A DNA stretch of 64,000 nucleotides, from the NCBI GenBank assembly GCA_965237895.1, contig CBDEGR010000002.1, positions 1,488,001 to 1,552,000 of the forward strand, given 5' to 3'. How positions within the stretch are numbered: the stretch's first letter is position 1; the number at the start of each line of letters is the position of its first letter. Of the stretch, positions 51,418-60,521 are shown piece after piece. Made by a program: the position numbers and the translations under genes. This stretch comes from CBDEGR01 sp965237895. Lineage in GTDB: Bacteria > Acidobacteriota > Terriglobia > UBA7540 > JAPUME01. Below the pieces are notes generated by a model that saw only the letters and a list, made by a program, of their open reading frames with translations, had not been told where the DNA came from and did no database searches.

Positions 51418-51576
51418 TCAAGCATGCCGTTTTTCAATCATCTTGTCGAGAGACGCCAAGCCCTCCAGACCGAAGACGAAAACCTTCTGAGCGCCGTGGG
51501 CCGGAAAGACTACGCCGAGGGCGGAGCGGAGAAGAGGCGGCGACCAATTTGAAAGTGATGAAGTCTGAGTTGTCAT
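51418..51576 (-). CDS. Short DoxX-like protein (probable remnant)
   Basis: A 52-residue reading frame, too short for most ORF calls, reads MTTQTSSLSNWSPPLLRSAL, then GVVFPAHGAQKVFVFG, and ends KMIEKRHA. LLRSALGVVFPAHGAQKVF is the opening of DoxX/SURF4-like membrane proteins (LxxRxxxGxxFxxHGxQKLF). Normal DoxX proteins are about 130 residues with four helices; this one stops after the first. It lies between marR and the pirin gene, the place where a full doxX is often found, so it is probably a truncated copy. A natural short form cannot be excluded. Confidence 0.6.
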   Translation of the reverse strand: MTTQTSSLSNWSPPLLRSALGVVFPAHGAQKVFVFGLEGLASLDKMIEKRHA

Positions 51577-51635
51577 GTCCATTCTCCTTTCCGGTTTTGA
51601 CGTTAGTCGTGATAACTAATATTTTTCCAAAAAAA

Positions 51636-52106
51636 CTATCCCGGCGCTCGGCGGGCCAGTTGGAGCAGTGCGGACAAATCTTTGAGCTGTTGCTCGCCCA
51701 AGTGCCCCAATTGCCGGTGGTGAAGATCGTTCACGGAGGGGTTGAGCTCCTTTAGAAGGTCGAGAGCGGCTGTCGTGATGATTGTCCTTACCACCCGGCG
51801 GTCGTTATCGTCCCTCCAGCGCGAAATGAAGCCCCGGTTCTCAACCCGGTCAAGCAGCCGCGTGACGTCCGGGTCGCGCGTCAGCATCCGTTCGGCGATT
51901 TCACCGCAAGTGAGCCCGCCCGGTCCCGCCCCGCGAAGAATCCGCAGCACGTTGTATTGAGTCGAGGAGAGGCCGGAGGGCTTCAGCAACTCGTCCACAC
52001 CGCGGAGCAGGGTATCGGCCGTCCTCAACAGGTTCAGGAAAACCGCATCTTCGGTACTCTGCCGGGGTGATGCGTGCTTGCCAGGTTTTGGTGGCGTTCG
52101 ACTCAC
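51636..52106 (-). CDS. MarR-family transcriptional regulator
   Basis: A 156-residue winged-helix repressor. The DNA-recognition helix and wing are clear: GLTCGEIAERMLTRDPDVTR, LLDRVENRGFISRWRDDNDR and RRVVRTIITTA. MarR proteins sense phenolics or oxidants, often by cysteine oxidation; no cysteine stands in the usual position here, so the ligand is unclear. It is encoded divergently from the dcw cluster and in the same direction as the short doxX-like and pirin genes, which it probably controls. Start at ATG 52106; a longer leader to 52344 is not gene-like. Confidence 0.9.
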   Translation of the reverse strand: MSRTPPKPGKHASPRQSTEDAVFLNLLRTADTLLRGVDELLKPSGLSSTQYNVLRILRGAGPGGLTCGEIAERMLTRDPDVTRLLDRVENRGFISRWRDDNDRRVVRTIITTAALDLLKELNPSVNDLHHRQLGHLGEQQLKDLSALLQLARRAPG

Positions 52107-52286
52107 AGGGTTACAATATATGTTATAACGAATATTATCAAGACAAAAATACCTCTATATTTGGAGGGTTGGTCTTAAGGGTAATCTCCCTAAAGTGGGC
52201 AACCCGGCATCCATCTGGATTTAGGATTTCCCTGTAAATCCCCCAAAAATCATTGTAACTTATTGAAATAATTATAAAAAAACTCC

Positions 52287-52315
52287 TTGACAGTGCTCTA
52301 GGGCAAGTGTATCGT
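52287..52315 (+). promoter_or_regulatory. sigma70 promoter of the division and cell wall cluster
   Basis: TTGACA at 52287-52292, 17-base spacer, TATCGT at 52310-52315, pointing at mraZ. The spacing and consensus -35 are good; the -10 is moderate. Confidence 0.75.
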
Positions 52316-52316
52316 T

Positions 52317-52350
52317 GTGGCCGAAAGTGGATAGATGTAGGCATAAGTGA
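52317..52350 (+). promoter_or_regulatory. Four direct repeats with 10-bp period (probable MraZ operator)
   Basis: GTGG at 52317, GTGG at 52327, GTAG at 52337 and GTGA at 52347: exact 10-bp spacing, one helical turn, just downstream of the -10. MraZ is known to repress its own operon by binding repeated GTGG/TGGGN-type sites with one-turn spacing, so this is probably its target. The second unit reads AAAGTGG, the strongest match. Confidence 0.65.
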
Positions 52351-52396
52351 AAAAGAAGGGAATGAAAAGCCTGAAAAAGGACGATGAGTATTCCTG

Positions 52397-52837
52397 ATGT
52401 TACGCGGCTCTCACATGGCGACGGTGGACGGCAAGGGGAGACTCAAAATCCCGACGGCCTTTAAAACAGTGCTTGAAGAGAACTACAGCACGGAGTTTTA
52501 CATCACCAGCCTGAACGGCGATTTCGTTCGCATCTATCCGTTCTCCGTCTGGCGGGAGATTGAAGACAAGTTGGCGAGCCTGCCCTCGTTCGACAAGACC
52601 AAGAAAAAGTTCCTCAATCGCACCAACTACTTCGGCCAGGCCGTCAAGCTGGATAGCCAGGGGCGAATCCTGATTCCGCAAAAGCTGCGGCAGTTGGCCG
52701 GGATGCGGGGCGAGGTGGCCGTCCTGGGACAGCTTACGTATCTGGATGTCTGGAACAAGGGGCGGTTTGTCGACGAGATTGATCAGAATCCAATGACGCC
52801 GGAAGACGAGCAGACTTTAAGCGATTTGGGGATTTAG
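52397..52837 (+). CDS. mraZ: Transcriptional regulator MraZ
   Basis: MraZ, first gene of the cell-division/wall cluster, is a DNA-binding protein of two AbrB-like domains. The 146-residue protein has both: MLRGSHMATVDGKGRLKIPT (first domain) and KLDSQGRILIPQKLRQLAGM (second). The start at ATG 52397 gives normal length. Ten-base direct repeats upstream form its likely operator. The rsmH start lies only nine bases after its stop. Confidence 0.97.
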   Translation: MLRGSHMATVDGKGRLKIPTAFKTVLEENYSTEFYITSLNGDFVRIYPFSVWREIEDKLASLPSFDKTKKKFLNRTNYFGQAVKLDSQGRILIPQKLRQLAGMRGEVAVLGQLTYLDVWNKGRFVDEIDQNPMTPEDEQTLSDLGI

Positions 52838-52846
52838 GGGATTTCA

Positions 52847-53764
52847 ATGCACGTCCCTGTGCTGGTCCAAGAAGTCATGGAACACCTACAAGTTCAGCCG
52901 AAGGGTTTCTATATTGACGCGACCGTGGGAGAGGGCGGCCATGCGGAGCAGGTTCTCTCCCGGCTTACGACGGGGCGCCTTCTGGGTGTGGATAGCGACC
53001 CTTCGGCTCTCCGTTTTTCTCAAGAGCGACTGCGCCCGTTCGGCGATAAGTTTCAGGCCGTACACGGAAATTTTGAACAGATCGACTCGCTGCACGCGCA
53101 GGCCGGCCGGCCGTTGGTGGACGGCGTACTGGCCGATATCGGCGTCAACTCCTCGCAAATTGAAGTCCCGGAGCGAGGGTTCAGTTTTTCTCTGCCGGGT
53201 CCCCTCGATATGCGGATGAACCCTGAGCAGTCGCAAACGGCTGCCGATTTCGTCAACTATTCGAGTGAAAGAGACTTGGCGAATCTGATTGATGAGTTTG
53301 GGGAAGAGCGCTACTCGCGCCGCATTGCGCGAGCACTTGTGAAGGCCCGCCCTCTTCGAACAACCACCGAACTGGCGCAGGTGGTGACGCGAACAATCCC
53401 CTCCCGGGCGGGCCTCCACCAATTTTCTGGGCGAGGGGGGCGGCCACAGCCCCGTCGCCTGTATCGTCGCCTACATCCGGCGACGCGTGTTTTCCAGGCT
53501 CTGCGGATCGCCGTCAATCGTGAGTTAGACGTTTTGGCGACCTTTTTGAAGAAGGTGCCGGAAGTCCTGGCGGCCGGCGGCCGGCTGGTCGTCATCAGTT
53601 TTCATTCACTGGAAGATCGCATCGTCAAGCAGACCTTTCAAGGTTGGCGTCAGGACGGAAGTTTTCGTCTCTTGACGCGGAAAGTCGTAAGGCCCGCGGT
53701 CGAGGAAATTCGTGGGAATCCCCGCAGCCGTAGCGCTCGCCTTCGGGCAGCCGAGAAAGTCTAG
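52847..53764 (+). CDS. rsmH: 16S rRNA (cytosine-1402-N4)-methyltransferase
   Basis: RsmH (MraW) methylates C1402 of 16S rRNA. The 305-residue protein contains DATVGEGGHAEQVLSRL (SAM motif), DGVLADIGVNSSQIEVPERG, FVNYSSERDLANLIDEFGEE and the terminal HSLEDRIVKQTF. The conserved HPATRVFQALRIAVN block is intact, but just before it lies an insertion of about 20 residues (AGLHQFSGRGGRPQPRRLYR), in a locally very C/G-rich stretch, compared with the usual short linker. This might reflect two compensating indels. It is followed by ftsL. Confidence 0.93.
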   Translation: MHVPVLVQEVMEHLQVQPKGFYIDATVGEGGHAEQVLSRLTTGRLLGVDSDPSALRFSQERLRPFGDKFQAVHGNFEQIDSLHAQAGRPLVDGVLADIGVNSSQIEVPERGFSFSLPGPLDMRMNPEQSQTAADFVNYSSERDLANLIDEFGEERYSRRIARALVKARPLRTTTELAQVVTRTIPSRAGLHQFSGRGGRPQPRRLYRRLHPATRVFQALRIAVNRELDVLATFLKKVPEVLAAGGRLVVISFHSLEDRIVKQTFQGWRQDGSFRLLTRKVVRPAVEEIRGNPRSRSARLRAAEKV

Positions 53765-53809
53765 CGGACGGAGTGCCCGGGGAAGAGGCTGAGGGCAAGG
53801 GGGGAGTCG

Positions 53810-54286
53810 ATGGGCGGTAGAGCTCCAAAGGGGCGCGGGGGAAAAAGACGATCTCGCTTGGTTGCGGCCCGCAGACCCGCAGCAGACTTCTGGTTCGGCA
53901 GACCCGTCGACAACTCAGCGCTGGTTCGTATTACGGCGCCCTGGCGTCGCCGCCATTACGGGCGTCTGTTCCTTTCCGGTTTTGTGGTCTTTTTATTTGC
54001 TCTGGCCTACGGCTGGCAGCACTTCCAATACATTCGCTTTCAATACCGAATTGCCGACCTCAAAGTGGAGGAGACGAAATTGATCGAATGGAACCATAAG
54101 CTTCGCTTGGAAAAATCCTCTCTGGAGCGCTTGGAGCGGGTGGAAGCGATTGCGACGAAGCAGTTGGGTTTGCAGCGTGCCCGCCCTGAGCAGGTGATTT
54201 TTATAGGCCCCGATTCGGTTTCAAGCGGGCAGGTGACGCTGGCGGAAAATTTGGCCAACGGAGCGAAGCGCAGGATTCACCCGTAG
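53810..54286 (+). CDS. ftsL: FtsL-like cell division protein
   Basis: A 158-residue bitopic protein with a basic N terminus, one transmembrane helix (RLFLSGFVVFLFALAYGWQH) and a periplasmic coiled coil (YRIADLKVEETKLIEWNHKL). The C-terminal half ends with LGLQRARPEQVIFI, as in FtsL/Div1B partner proteins. FtsL is poorly conserved, and assignment depends on position: it lies between rsmH and ftsI. The N terminus is longer than in E. coli. The gene begins with ATG at 53810. Confidence 0.82.
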   Translation: MGGRAPKGRGGKRRSRLVAARRPAADFWFGRPVDNSALVRITAPWRRRHYGRLFLSGFVVFLFALAYGWQHFQYIRFQYRIADLKVEETKLIEWNHKLRLEKSSLERLERVEAIATKQLGLQRARPEQVIFIGPDSVSSGQVTLAENLANGAKRRIHP

Positions 54287-54337
54287 GGATGCAATCGAAT
54301 CCGGTGGCATGCAATTGAAATCGGAAAGCAACCGAAA

Positions 54338-56389
54338 ATGAGACGCAGAAATAAGGATGCAACTCGGTGGACCGGGCGGGTCGCGGTATTTGCGATTTTG
54401 CTCTCTCTGTGGGGCGTCGGGGTGCTGGCCCGCCTCTACTCCCTCCAGGGGCCGAAGCATCAGGAGCTCCTGCAGCGCGCGGAAGCGCAATTCGAGAGAA
54501 CCATTGAGATCACCCCGCGACGGGGCGACATCTACGACCGCGACCGGAATCCGATTGCCGTCAGCGTGAGAGTAGATTCCATATACGCGGTTCCGACCGA
54601 AATTCGGAATCCCAAGCTGACCGCGCGGCGGATGGGGTCGATTCTCAAGATTCGTTCCGAAGAGTTGGCTCAGCGGCTCGGCTCGACGAAGCATTTCACC
54701 TGGGTGAAGCGCAAGGTGACGGTGACGGAAGCGAAGCGCGTTAAGGCGCTCAAGTTGAAGGGTGTGTATACACAGCAAGAGATGAAAAGGTTCTATCCCA
54801 AAGGGGATTTCGCTTCTCATGTCTTGGGTTACGTAGGAACCGATGGAAAAGGGTTGGCAGGTCTCGAATATAAAATGAATCGCCTCATGGAAGGCGAGCC
54901 GCGTCGAGTGCTGTTGGGCAGGGACGGTTTTCGCAACACCCTTCATTCGCAGGAGCGGGCGGGCCGTCCCGGCGGAGGAGTGATTCTTTCGCTGGATGAA
55001 ACCATTCAGTATATCGCCGAGAGGGCGCTGGAGAAGGTCGTTCGCCGGTACCGTGCCGCCGGCGGGACCATGATCGTGCAGGACCCCTACACGGGCGAAA
55101 TTCTGGCCTTGGCAGGACGACCTTCCTTCAACCCGAACCGGTTTTTGAAATATCCCCAAGGGCACTGGGTGGACCGGGCCGTTGCCTGGGCCTATGAGCC
55201 GGGATCGACCTTCAAGATTGTGACCATGGCGGCGGGCTTGGAAGAAGAATTGATCACCCCGCGTGCGGTGATCGACTGTGAAAATGGGTCCATCGTTCTC
55301 GCCGGCCGCCGATTTCGCGATCATAAGCCGCATGAGCTTTTGACCGCCACACAGGTGTTGGCTTTTTCGAGCAATGTGGGGACCATCAAGTTGGCCTCAC
55401 GGGTGGGGGAGCGCCGTTTCTACGACTACGTAAAACGCTTCGGCTTCGGGCGGCCGACCCGGATCGGGCTTCCCGGTGAGAGTCGCGGACTGCTCCGTCC
55501 TCCGGAAGAGTGGTCGGGGATTTCGCTGGCTTCACTTTCCCTGGGCCAGGAGATCGGGGTGACGCCCATGCAACTGATTGCGGCCTACTCGGCTGTGGCC
55601 AACGGCGGTCTTCTGGTGCGGCCTCGAATTGTTCGAGGGCTTCTCAGCGGCGAGCGGACGGATCTGGTCCCCTTGGTTCCCGGGCGACGGATTCTATCCG
55701 CAGCGACGGTTCGGCAACTGAAGCAGATGTTGACCGCCGTGGTGGTTGCGGGTACGGGCTTCCGGGCTCGTCTGGACGGCTACTCGGCGGCAGGTAAAAC
55801 AGGTACGGGGCAAAAAATTGACGAAACGGGGAGGTATTCCAGAACAGATTATGTGGTTTCCTTTGCAGGTTTCGCTCCGGTGGATCGACCCAGGGTAACG
55901 GTCCTGGTCGTAGTCGATTCTCCGCAGGGAAAGACATATGGGGCTGAAGTGGCGGCGCCTGTATTCAAATCCGCCACCGAACAGATTCTAGCTTATCTCA
56001 ATGTTCCGCATGAACAACCCACTGTATCGCTTCTGTACACTTCATCCGGTCCCGGACGGCGTCCGACGACTCCGCAGGGGAACGACAGCCGGATGAAATC
56101 CCTCCATTCGGAATTTAATATGTGGGCGGTTCCACTTCAGCTCCTCCAACCGATTTTATTTCAAAAATTATCCTTCTCGGGAGTCCAAGCTTCCCCTGTT
56201 CCCAAATTTGAGTCGAGCGTAATTGTGCCGAATTTTACCGGCCTGCCGCTGCGTGAGGTCGCGCGCCGCTGTTTTGAGTTGGGTTTTCAGTTGCGGGTAC
56301 GTGGTTCCGGCCGTCTGATGGAGCAGAATCCTGCTCCGGGCACTCGTCTGAAATCTGGGAAGAAGGTCTGGGCTCGATTCTCCCGGTAG
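54338..56389 (+). CDS. ftsI: Division-specific transpeptidase FtsI (penicillin-binding protein) with a PASTA domain
   Basis: Class B penicillin-binding protein that crosslinks septal peptidoglycan. One N-terminal helix (residues 13-30). The dimerisation/pedestal domain ends in RRGDIYDRDRNPIAVSV. Active site: S290-T-F-K293 (EPGSTFKIV), S344-S-N346 (SSNVG), K487-T-G489 (GKTGTGQ). At the C terminus a PASTA domain (VIVPNFTGLPLREVARRCFE) covers about 622-683, which is unusual for Gram-negative FtsI. The 683-residue length reflects that addition. It is flanked by ftsL and murE in the conserved cluster order. Confidence 0.95.
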   Translation: MRRRNKDATRWTGRVAVFAILLSLWGVGVLARLYSLQGPKHQELLQRAEAQFERTIEITPRRGDIYDRDRNPIAVSVRVDSIYAVPTEIRNPKLTARRMGSILKIRSEELAQRLGSTKHFTWVKRKVTVTEAKRVKALKLKGVYTQQEMKRFYPKGDFASHVLGYVGTDGKGLAGLEYKMNRLMEGEPRRVLLGRDGFRNTLHSQERAGRPGGGVILSLDETIQYIAERALEKVVRRYRAAGGTMIVQDPYTGEILALAGRPSFNPNRFLKYPQGHWVDRAVAWAYEPGSTFKIVTMAAGLEEELITPRAVIDCENGSIVLAGRRFRDHKPHELLTATQVLAFSSNVGTIKLASRVGERRFYDYVKRFGFGRPTRIGLPGESRGLLRPPEEWSGISLASLSLGQEIGVTPMQLIAAYSAVANGGLLVRPRIVRGLLSGERTDLVPLVPGRRILSAATVRQLKQMLTAVVVAGTGFRARLDGYSAAGKTGTGQKIDETGRYSRTDYVVSFAGFAPVDRPRVTVLVVVDSPQGKTYGAEVAAPVFKSATEQILAYLNVPHEQPTVSLLYTSSGPGRRPTTPQGNDSRMKSLHSEFNMWAVPLQLLQPILFQKLSFSGVQASPVPKFESSVIVPNFTGLPLREVARRCFELGFQLRVRGSGRLMEQNPAPGTRLKSGKKVWARFSR

Positions 56390-56458
56390 AAAGACCAAAA
56401 ACCTACCAATGGGCTGTGTTTTCCCTTCGGTAGAGGCATACTAGAAACCCGGGGGAAG

Positions 56459-57949
56459 ATGAAAATCGCACAAATCCTTAAGGGTCAAGCGATTTCTCAG
56501 ACCGGTTTCGACCTCGACACCGAAGCGGACTCCCTCGACTACGACTCGCGACGGGTGCGGCCCGGTACCCTCTTCTTTGCCCTTCGGGGCGAGGCGGCTG
56601 ACGGGAATGACTTTGCCCGCGCGGCCCTCGAGGGAGGAGCCCTCGCCGTCGTCAGCGACCGGCCCGCCCGGCAGGAACTAGCGGGCTCTTGGATTCGGGT
56701 AGAAAATGCCCGGCGCGCCCTGGCCCTGGCGGCAGGAAATTTCTATGGGCGGGCGGACCGAAAACTTGATCTGATTGGAGTTACCGGCACCAACGGAAAG
56801 ACGACCGTCTGCTTTCTGCTGGAGGGGATCTTAAGGACTGCGGGCTGCCGGCCCGGGCTTCTCGGCACGGTGGAGTACCGCGTGGGCGGCCGACGGCTTG
56901 CGGCGGCGCATACGACGCCTGAATCCTTGGAACTGCAGAGCTATTTGGCGGAGATTCTCCGCCAGGGAGGCGAGGCGGCGGTAATGGAAGTCTCGTCCCA
57001 CGCGCTGGCTCAGGACCGCATCTATGGCTGCCGGTTCCAGGTTGCTGTGCTGACAAACTTAACCCGTGATCACTTGGACTACCACGGAACCATGGAGGAG
57101 TATCGGGCGGCAAAACAGAAGCTTTTTGTCGACGTGGGGGCCGGGCCGCCGGATTTGGCCGTCATCAACGCCGATGACCCTTGGGGACCGTCCTTGGCCG
57201 CCTCCACCCCCAGCCGGAAGATTACTTATGGGTTCGCCTCACATGCCGATGTTCATCCTGTAAAGTGGCAAGGGAGTTTTTCCGGTTTGGAAGCGACGTT
57301 GGCGACACCCGCAGGTCCCGTCACCCTGAAATCGTCCCTGCTAGGCGAGCATAATATGGCAAACCTGTTGGCGGCGGCGGCGACGGGAATCGGTTTGGGT
57401 CTGCCGCGGGAAGCGATTGAGAAGGGTGTGGGCGAGGTTCCCTCCGTACCCGGCCGCTTTGAGCGGGTGGAGGCAGGCCAGCCATTTCCGGTGATTGTCG
57501 ATTATGCCCATACGGATGATGCCCTCCAGAGAGCCATCCAGGCTGCGCGTAAACTGAATCCGAAAAGGTTGATTACGGTTTTTGGCTGCGGAGGGTGCCG
57601 CGACCGCGGAAAACGGCCCCGCATGGGTGAAGCGGCGGGAAAGGGGAGCGACTTGGCGGTCCTGACCTCGGACAATCCCCGAACGGAAGACCCGTTGCGA
57701 ATTTTGAATGACGTGCGGGTGGGTCTGGAAAGATCGGGCGGCCGCTACGTCATGGAAGAGGACCGCGCCAAGGCCATCCGCTTGGCGCTGGAAGAAGCAG
57801 GTGTTGGCGATATGGTCCTGGTGGCCGGCAAAGGAAATGAGACCCGGCAGATTCTCGCCGACCGCGAAATCCCATTCGACGACCGTGAGGTGTGCCGCGA
57901 AGTCCTCAGGGAATTCGGGTTTGGGAATCGGAGTTCGCATGGAGCTTGA
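56459..57949 (+). CDS. murE: UDP-N-acetylmuramoyl-tripeptide synthase MurE (meso-DAP type)
   Basis: MurE adds the third residue to the peptidoglycan stem. The ATP-binding motif GVTGTNGKTTVCFLLEG is intact. The substrate-selecting DNPR motif (TSDNPRTEDP) indicates meso-diaminopimelate. LTRDHLDYHGTMEEYRAAKQ and DYAHTDDALQRAI are the usual family stretches. 496 residues. It overlaps murF: the murF ATG at 57939 lies 11 bases before this gene's stop, giving translational coupling. Confidence 0.97.
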   Translation: MKIAQILKGQAISQTGFDLDTEADSLDYDSRRVRPGTLFFALRGEAADGNDFARAALEGGALAVVSDRPARQELAGSWIRVENARRALALAAGNFYGRADRKLDLIGVTGTNGKTTVCFLLEGILRTAGCRPGLLGTVEYRVGGRRLAAAHTTPESLELQSYLAEILRQGGEAAVMEVSSHALAQDRIYGCRFQVAVLTNLTRDHLDYHGTMEEYRAAKQKLFVDVGAGPPDLAVINADDPWGPSLAASTPSRKITYGFASHADVHPVKWQGSFSGLEATLATPAGPVTLKSSLLGEHNMANLLAAAATGIGLGLPREAIEKGVGEVPSVPGRFERVEAGQPFPVIVDYAHTDDALQRAIQAARKLNPKRLITVFGCGGCRDRGKRPRMGEAAGKGSDLAVLTSDNPRTEDPLRILNDVRVGLERSGGRYVMEEDRAKAIRLALEEAGVGDMVLVAGKGNETRQILADREIPFDDREVCREVLREFGFGNRSSHGA

Positions 57950-59375
57950 GTTTCAAGAGGTGGCCGAGATACTCGGGAGCAGGCTGCCTGGGGCCGCCGG
58001 CCGCTGCCGGAGCTATGGTACCGACTCGCGGCAGATCGAACCCGGCCGGCTCTTTTTCGCCGTCCGCGGACCGAATTTCGACGGACACGATTTCGTAGGA
58101 GAGGCGCACCGGAAGGGCGCCGTCGGCGCCGTCGTAGTGGCCGAGCGGCTCACTCAGTATCCGGAGTCACTACGGCCTTTTCTCCTGGGCGTCGAGGACA
58201 CGGTCCGAGCGCTTCAGCAATTGGGCCGCGCGGTTCGACGAAAATGGGGCGGGCCGCTGGTGGCAGTCACGGGAAGCGCGGGCAAGACGACGACGAAGGA
58301 GATGATTGTGGCGGTGCTCCAAGCGCGCTTCCGGGTGGCGAAGTCCGAGGGAAATTTGAATAATGAGTTCGGATTGCCGCTCTCGCTCCTCCATTTGGAC
58401 GCGGCGCACGAGGTGGCGGTCATGGAACTGGGGATGTCCCATGCCGGAGAGATTCGCGCCTTGGCGATTCTGGCGGAACCGAACATGGCAGTCTTTACGA
58501 ACGTGGCGCCGGTCCATCTGGAGTTTTTCGATTCCCTCGATGCCATTGCCCGTGCGAAATATGAACTGGTCGAAGAGGTGGACCCGAAAGGCACCTTGGT
58601 CTTGAATGCAGATGACGAGCGAGTTTCCAAGTTCGCAGAAGGATTCGCCGGGCGCGTGGTGACCTACGGCGTGGTGAGAGACGGCGAGGTGACCAACAGA
58701 TGGAAGGGCAAGGCGGACGTTCGGGCGAAGAATCTCCGCCGGGGGCAGGACGGGGGAACGGAATTCGATCTTGTGGTAAAAAGGAAAAGCGCAACGATTT
58801 CGCTTCCGTTGCCCGGCGAGCATAACGTTCGTAACGCCTTGGCGGCGGCGGCGGTGGCGCAGGCGTTTGATCTTCCGACGGACCGGACGGCTGCCGCGCT
58901 GGGAGGATTTCAGGCGTTCGCGCAGAGAAGCGAAGTGCTGCGCCTGGACAACGGCGTGACCCTGATCGACGACTCGTACAATTCGAATCCTCAGGCTCTC
59001 GAGGAGATGCTGAAGGTGCTCGGCTCATGGCCCACCGCGGGGCGTAGAATTTTAGTGGCCGGGGAGATGCTGGAATTGGGAACAACCGCCCCGGAGCTTC
59101 ACCGCGAGCTGGGCGCCAAGGCGGTTCGATGGGGGCAGGTGGATTGGCTCCTGGGGGTGGGGAATCATGCGAAGTATTTCCTGGAGGGGGCCCGGCAGGC
59201 GGGGATGGACGGAGACCGAATGAAGTTCTTCGAAACGGCGGAGGAGGGCGGAGAATTCGCCGCTGCATTGGTGAAGGCCGGGGATACGGTGCTGATGAAG
59301 GGGTCGCGCGGGGTGCGCTTGGAGAAGGCGCTGGAAAGGTTTTGCGCCGTCAAGGCGGGAACCGCCGGCCGATAA
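57939..59375 (+). CDS. murF: UDP-N-acetylmuramoyl-tripeptide-D-alanyl-D-alanine ligase MurF
   Basis: MurF adds D-Ala-D-Ala to complete the stem pentapeptide. Starts at ATG 57939 (MELEFQEVAEILGS), giving 478 residues. The P-loop is VTGSAGKTTTKEMIVAVL, NLNNEFGLPLSLL and MELGMSHAGEI follow, and the C-terminal domain (LIDDSYNSNPQALEEMLKVL) is typical. The frame is open upstream, but only this start fits the family length. Next gene mraY begins 9 bases after its stop. Confidence 0.96.
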   Translation: MELEFQEVAEILGSRLPGAAGRCRSYGTDSRQIEPGRLFFAVRGPNFDGHDFVGEAHRKGAVGAVVVAERLTQYPESLRPFLLGVEDTVRALQQLGRAVRRKWGGPLVAVTGSAGKTTTKEMIVAVLQARFRVAKSEGNLNNEFGLPLSLLHLDAAHEVAVMELGMSHAGEIRALAILAEPNMAVFTNVAPVHLEFFDSLDAIARAKYELVEEVDPKGTLVLNADDERVSKFAEGFAGRVVTYGVVRDGEVTNRWKGKADVRAKNLRRGQDGGTEFDLVVKRKSATISLPLPGEHNVRNALAAAAVAQAFDLPTDRTAAALGGFQAFAQRSEVLRLDNGVTLIDDSYNSNPQALEEMLKVLGSWPTAGRRILVAGEMLELGTTAPELHRELGAKAVRWGQVDWLLGVGNHAKYFLEGARQAGMDGDRMKFFETAEEGGEFAAALVKAGDTVLMKGSRGVRLEKALERFCAVKAGTAGR

Positions 59376-59384
59376 AAGGACGAA

Positions 59385-60518
59385 ATGCTCTATTATTTAC
59401 TCTATGAAAAGCTGGTGGATTCCGTCAGCTTCTTCAACGTCTTCCGCTATCTTACCTTCCGCACGGCCTATGCCGGCTTGACGGCCCTGCTGATCGCCGT
59501 TGCTCTTGGTCCCTGGATGATTCGGAAGCTGACGCAACTTCAAGTTGGCCAATTCATTCGCGAGGACGGCCCGAAAGCCCATCACGGAAAGGTGGGAACG
59601 CCGACCATGGGCGGCCTGCTGATCATCATCTGCATCTTGATTCCCACGCTGCTCTGGGCCGACTTGCGCAACCGCTTCATCTGGTTGGCAGTGGCCTCTC
59701 TGCTGGCTTTCGGATTGGTGGGCTTTTGGGACGATTTCCAAAAGTCGATGCGCCGTCACAACCGCGGCCTGGGAGTCCGTGGAAAGTTGGGGTTGCAGTC
59801 TTTCGTCTCCGTCGGCATCGGGATCGCTTTATTGGGCTTGGCGGCGCAAGGTCTGTTCACCACGAAAATGGTTTTCCCGTTCTTCAAAAATTTTCAGCCC
59901 GACCTGCTGATTCAGTCGCTCACGGAAAACTCCTGGACCCTGCCGCTTGCCTATCTGCCGTTTTTGATTCTGGTGATCCTGGTTCTGGTGGGCTCGTCGA
60001 ATGCGGTGAATTTGACCGACGGGTTGGACGGCCTCGCCATCGGTTGCGTGGTGATCGCCGGCTCCGCTCTGGCGGTGCTCTGTTACGTGGCGGGGCACGC
60101 GAAATGGGCTGAATACTTGGACATTGCGCATTTTCCCGGCATGGGCGAGTTGACGATTTTCTGCGGCGCAATGGTCGGGGCGAGTCTGGGATTCCTCTGG
60201 TACAACGCGCATCCGGCGCAGATTTTTATGGGAGACGTCGGTTCGCTTTCCCTCGGAGGCGCCATCGGCACGGTGGCCTTGATGATCAAACAAGAGCTCC
60301 TGCTCTTTTTCATCGGGGGCATTTTCGTTCTGGAAGCCCTCTCCGTTATTTTCCAAGTGGCTTCTTTCAAGGTCCGGGGCCGCCGTGTGTTTCGCATGGC
60401 GCCCTTGCACCATCACTTTGAGCTGGCCGGGTGGGCCGAGTCGAAAGTCATTATTCGATTCTGGATTCTGGCGCTGATCTTTGCTCTGTTCGCTCTTTCG
60501 ACGCTCAAGATACGGTGA
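59385..60518 (+). CDS. mraY: Phospho-N-acetylmuramoyl-pentapeptide transferase MraY
   Basis: MraY makes lipid I at the inner membrane. The 377-residue polytopic protein has about ten hydrophobic segments. Family motifs: DGPKAHHGKVGTPTMGG near the N terminus, NLTDGLDGLA (the aspartate-rich substrate motif) and the C-terminal MAPLHHHFELAGWAE with the HHH cluster. The start ATG at 59385 follows AAAGGACGA. It is followed three bases later by murD, so the cluster is tightly packed here. Confidence 0.97.
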   Translation: MLYYLLYEKLVDSVSFFNVFRYLTFRTAYAGLTALLIAVALGPWMIRKLTQLQVGQFIREDGPKAHHGKVGTPTMGGLLIIICILIPTLLWADLRNRFIWLAVASLLAFGLVGFWDDFQKSMRRHNRGLGVRGKLGLQSFVSVGIGIALLGLAAQGLFTTKMVFPFFKNFQPDLLIQSLTENSWTLPLAYLPFLILVILVLVGSSNAVNLTDGLDGLAIGCVVIAGSALAVLCYVAGHAKWAEYLDIAHFPGMGELTIFCGAMVGASLGFLWYNAHPAQIFMGDVGSLSLGGAIGTVALMIKQELLLFFIGGIFVLEALSVIFQVASFKVRGRRVFRMAPLHHHFELAGWAESKVIIRFWILALIFALFALSTLKIR

Positions 60519-60521
60519 AGA

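Noticed and set aside
52138..52344. A 68-codon minus-strand frame between marR and mraZ
   Set aside because: It overlaps the mraZ promoter and operator, has odd composition, and no ribosome site.
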